From Salinisphaera sp. UBA1666 (GTDB taxonomy: Bacteria; Pseudomonadota; Gammaproteobacteria; Nevskiales; Salinisphaeraceae): 24,740 nt of DNA. The position numbers and the translations under genes were made by a program. The notes under the pieces were generated by a model. It did no database searches and was not told where the DNA came from. It saw nothing but the letters and a program-made list of their open reading frames with translations. The DNA lies in the NCBI GenBank assembly GCA_002320455.1, contig DCKU01000186.1:1-24740 (forward strand), given 5' to 3'. Below, in pieces: positions 24,589 to 24,740 of the stretch. Each line of letters begins with the position of its first letter. Positions within the stretch are counted from its first letter, which is position 1.

Positions 24589-24617
24589 TTGGCAAATTAA
24601 AAATCGATCCCTATAAT
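24589..24617 (+). promoter_or_regulatory. Consensus sigma-70 promoter of the tRNA-Ala/tRNA-Glu operon
   Basis: TTGGCA (24589-24594) and a perfect TATAAT (24612-24617) are 17 bp apart, 21 nt before the tRNA-Ala 5' end. The bases after the -10 are not strongly GC rich at first (GTGCACCTCC), so stringent control is possible but not proven. The promoter lies right after the wbpE stop. Confidence 0.85.
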
Positions 24618-24637
24618 GTGCACCTCCTGAGGTCATC

Positions 24638-24713
24638 GGGGCCATAGCTCAGCTGGGAGAGCGCAACACTGGCAGTGTTGAGGTCGGCGGTTCGAGCCCG
24701 CCTGGCTCCACCA
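24638..24713 (+). tRNA. tRNA-Ala (anticodon GGC)
   Basis: A full cloverleaf with encoded CCA. The acceptor GGGGCCA pairs with TGGCTCC (one G-T pair), and the D arm is TAGCTCAGCTGGGAGAGCG. The anticodon stem CAACA/TGTTG closes the loop CTGGCAG, giving anticodon GGC. The T arm GGCGGTTCGAGCCCGCC is intact. Confidence 0.97.
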
Positions 24714-24720
24714 AATCGAC

Positions 24721-24740
24721 GTCCCCATCGTCTAGAGGCC
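24721..24740 (+). tRNA. tRNA-Glu, 5' end only (cut by the window edge)
   Basis: GTCCCCATCGTCTAGAGGCC matches the acceptor and D-arm start of gammaproteobacterial tRNA-Glu, whose E. coli form begins GTCCCCTTCGTCTAGAGGCC. It follows tRNA-Ala(GGC) by 7 nt, a familiar pair in this group. The anticodon is outside the window. Confidence 0.85.

Noticed and set aside
1..24740. CRISPR array, prophage genes, toxin-antitoxin or defence system
   Set aside because: No regularly spaced repeats, integrase, phage structural or nuclease-type motifs were seen. The only mobile DNA recognised is the IS256 element.

Overview
The window is about 24.7 kb of GC-rich bacterial chromosome dominated by lipopolysaccharide (LPS) core and Kdo-lipid A genes. 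The inner-core set (hldD, hldE, waaA, kdkA, an lpxL-type acyltransferase), a full-length glnE, a WbpE-like aminotransferase and a tRNA-Ala(GGC)/tRNA-Glu pair all fit a Gram-negative gammaproteobacterium. A halophilic or marine lineage such as Salinisphaera is a guess from gene content and style; nothing in the sequence fixes the genus.

Layout. (1) 1-1190: the 5' part of an IS256-family element, leftward, running off the left edge. It has cut a GT2 glycosyltransferase gene after about 56 codons. (2) 1331-2620, leftward: a GT4 glycosyltransferase that preceded the broken GT2 gene in one operon. (3) 2691-13968, rightward: glnE followed by eight tightly packed genes: GT4, hldD, two tandem paralogous GT4s, a further GT4, an FkbM-type methyltransferase, a GT2 and a polysaccharide pyruvyl transferase. 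(4) 16589-13979, leftward: GT2, class I methyltransferase and a GT8-like transferase, the first two linked by ATGA. (5) 16670-18315, rightward: a second GT8-like gene, paralogous to the one in block 4, and kdkA. (6) 19247-18285, leftward: the lpxL-type acyltransferase. (7) 19366-23137, rightward: hldE, waaA and an unrecognised helical-repeat protein, linked by 4-bp ATGA and GTGA overlaps. (8) tRNA-Val(CAC) leftward, wbpE-like gene rightward, then tRNA-Ala(GGC) and the first 20 bases of a tRNA-Glu behind a consensus promoter.

How the genes fit together. HldE and HldD make ADP-L-glycero-D-manno-heptose. WaaA adds Kdo to lipid A, KdkA phosphorylates that Kdo, and the LpxL-type enzyme adds a secondary acyl chain. 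The many GT4, GT2 and GT8-like transferases probably extend the outer core or a strain-specific glycan. The FkbM and class I methyltransferases and the pyruvyl transferase would decorate it. No heptosyltransferase (waaC/waaF) is visible here.

The best leads for novelty are the tandem GT4 pair with a shared extra C-terminal block, the methyltransferase/GT8-like overlap of about 180 bp, the unrecognised protein coupled to waaA, and the outer-core decoration cassette as a whole. I saw no CRISPR array, phage or defence system.
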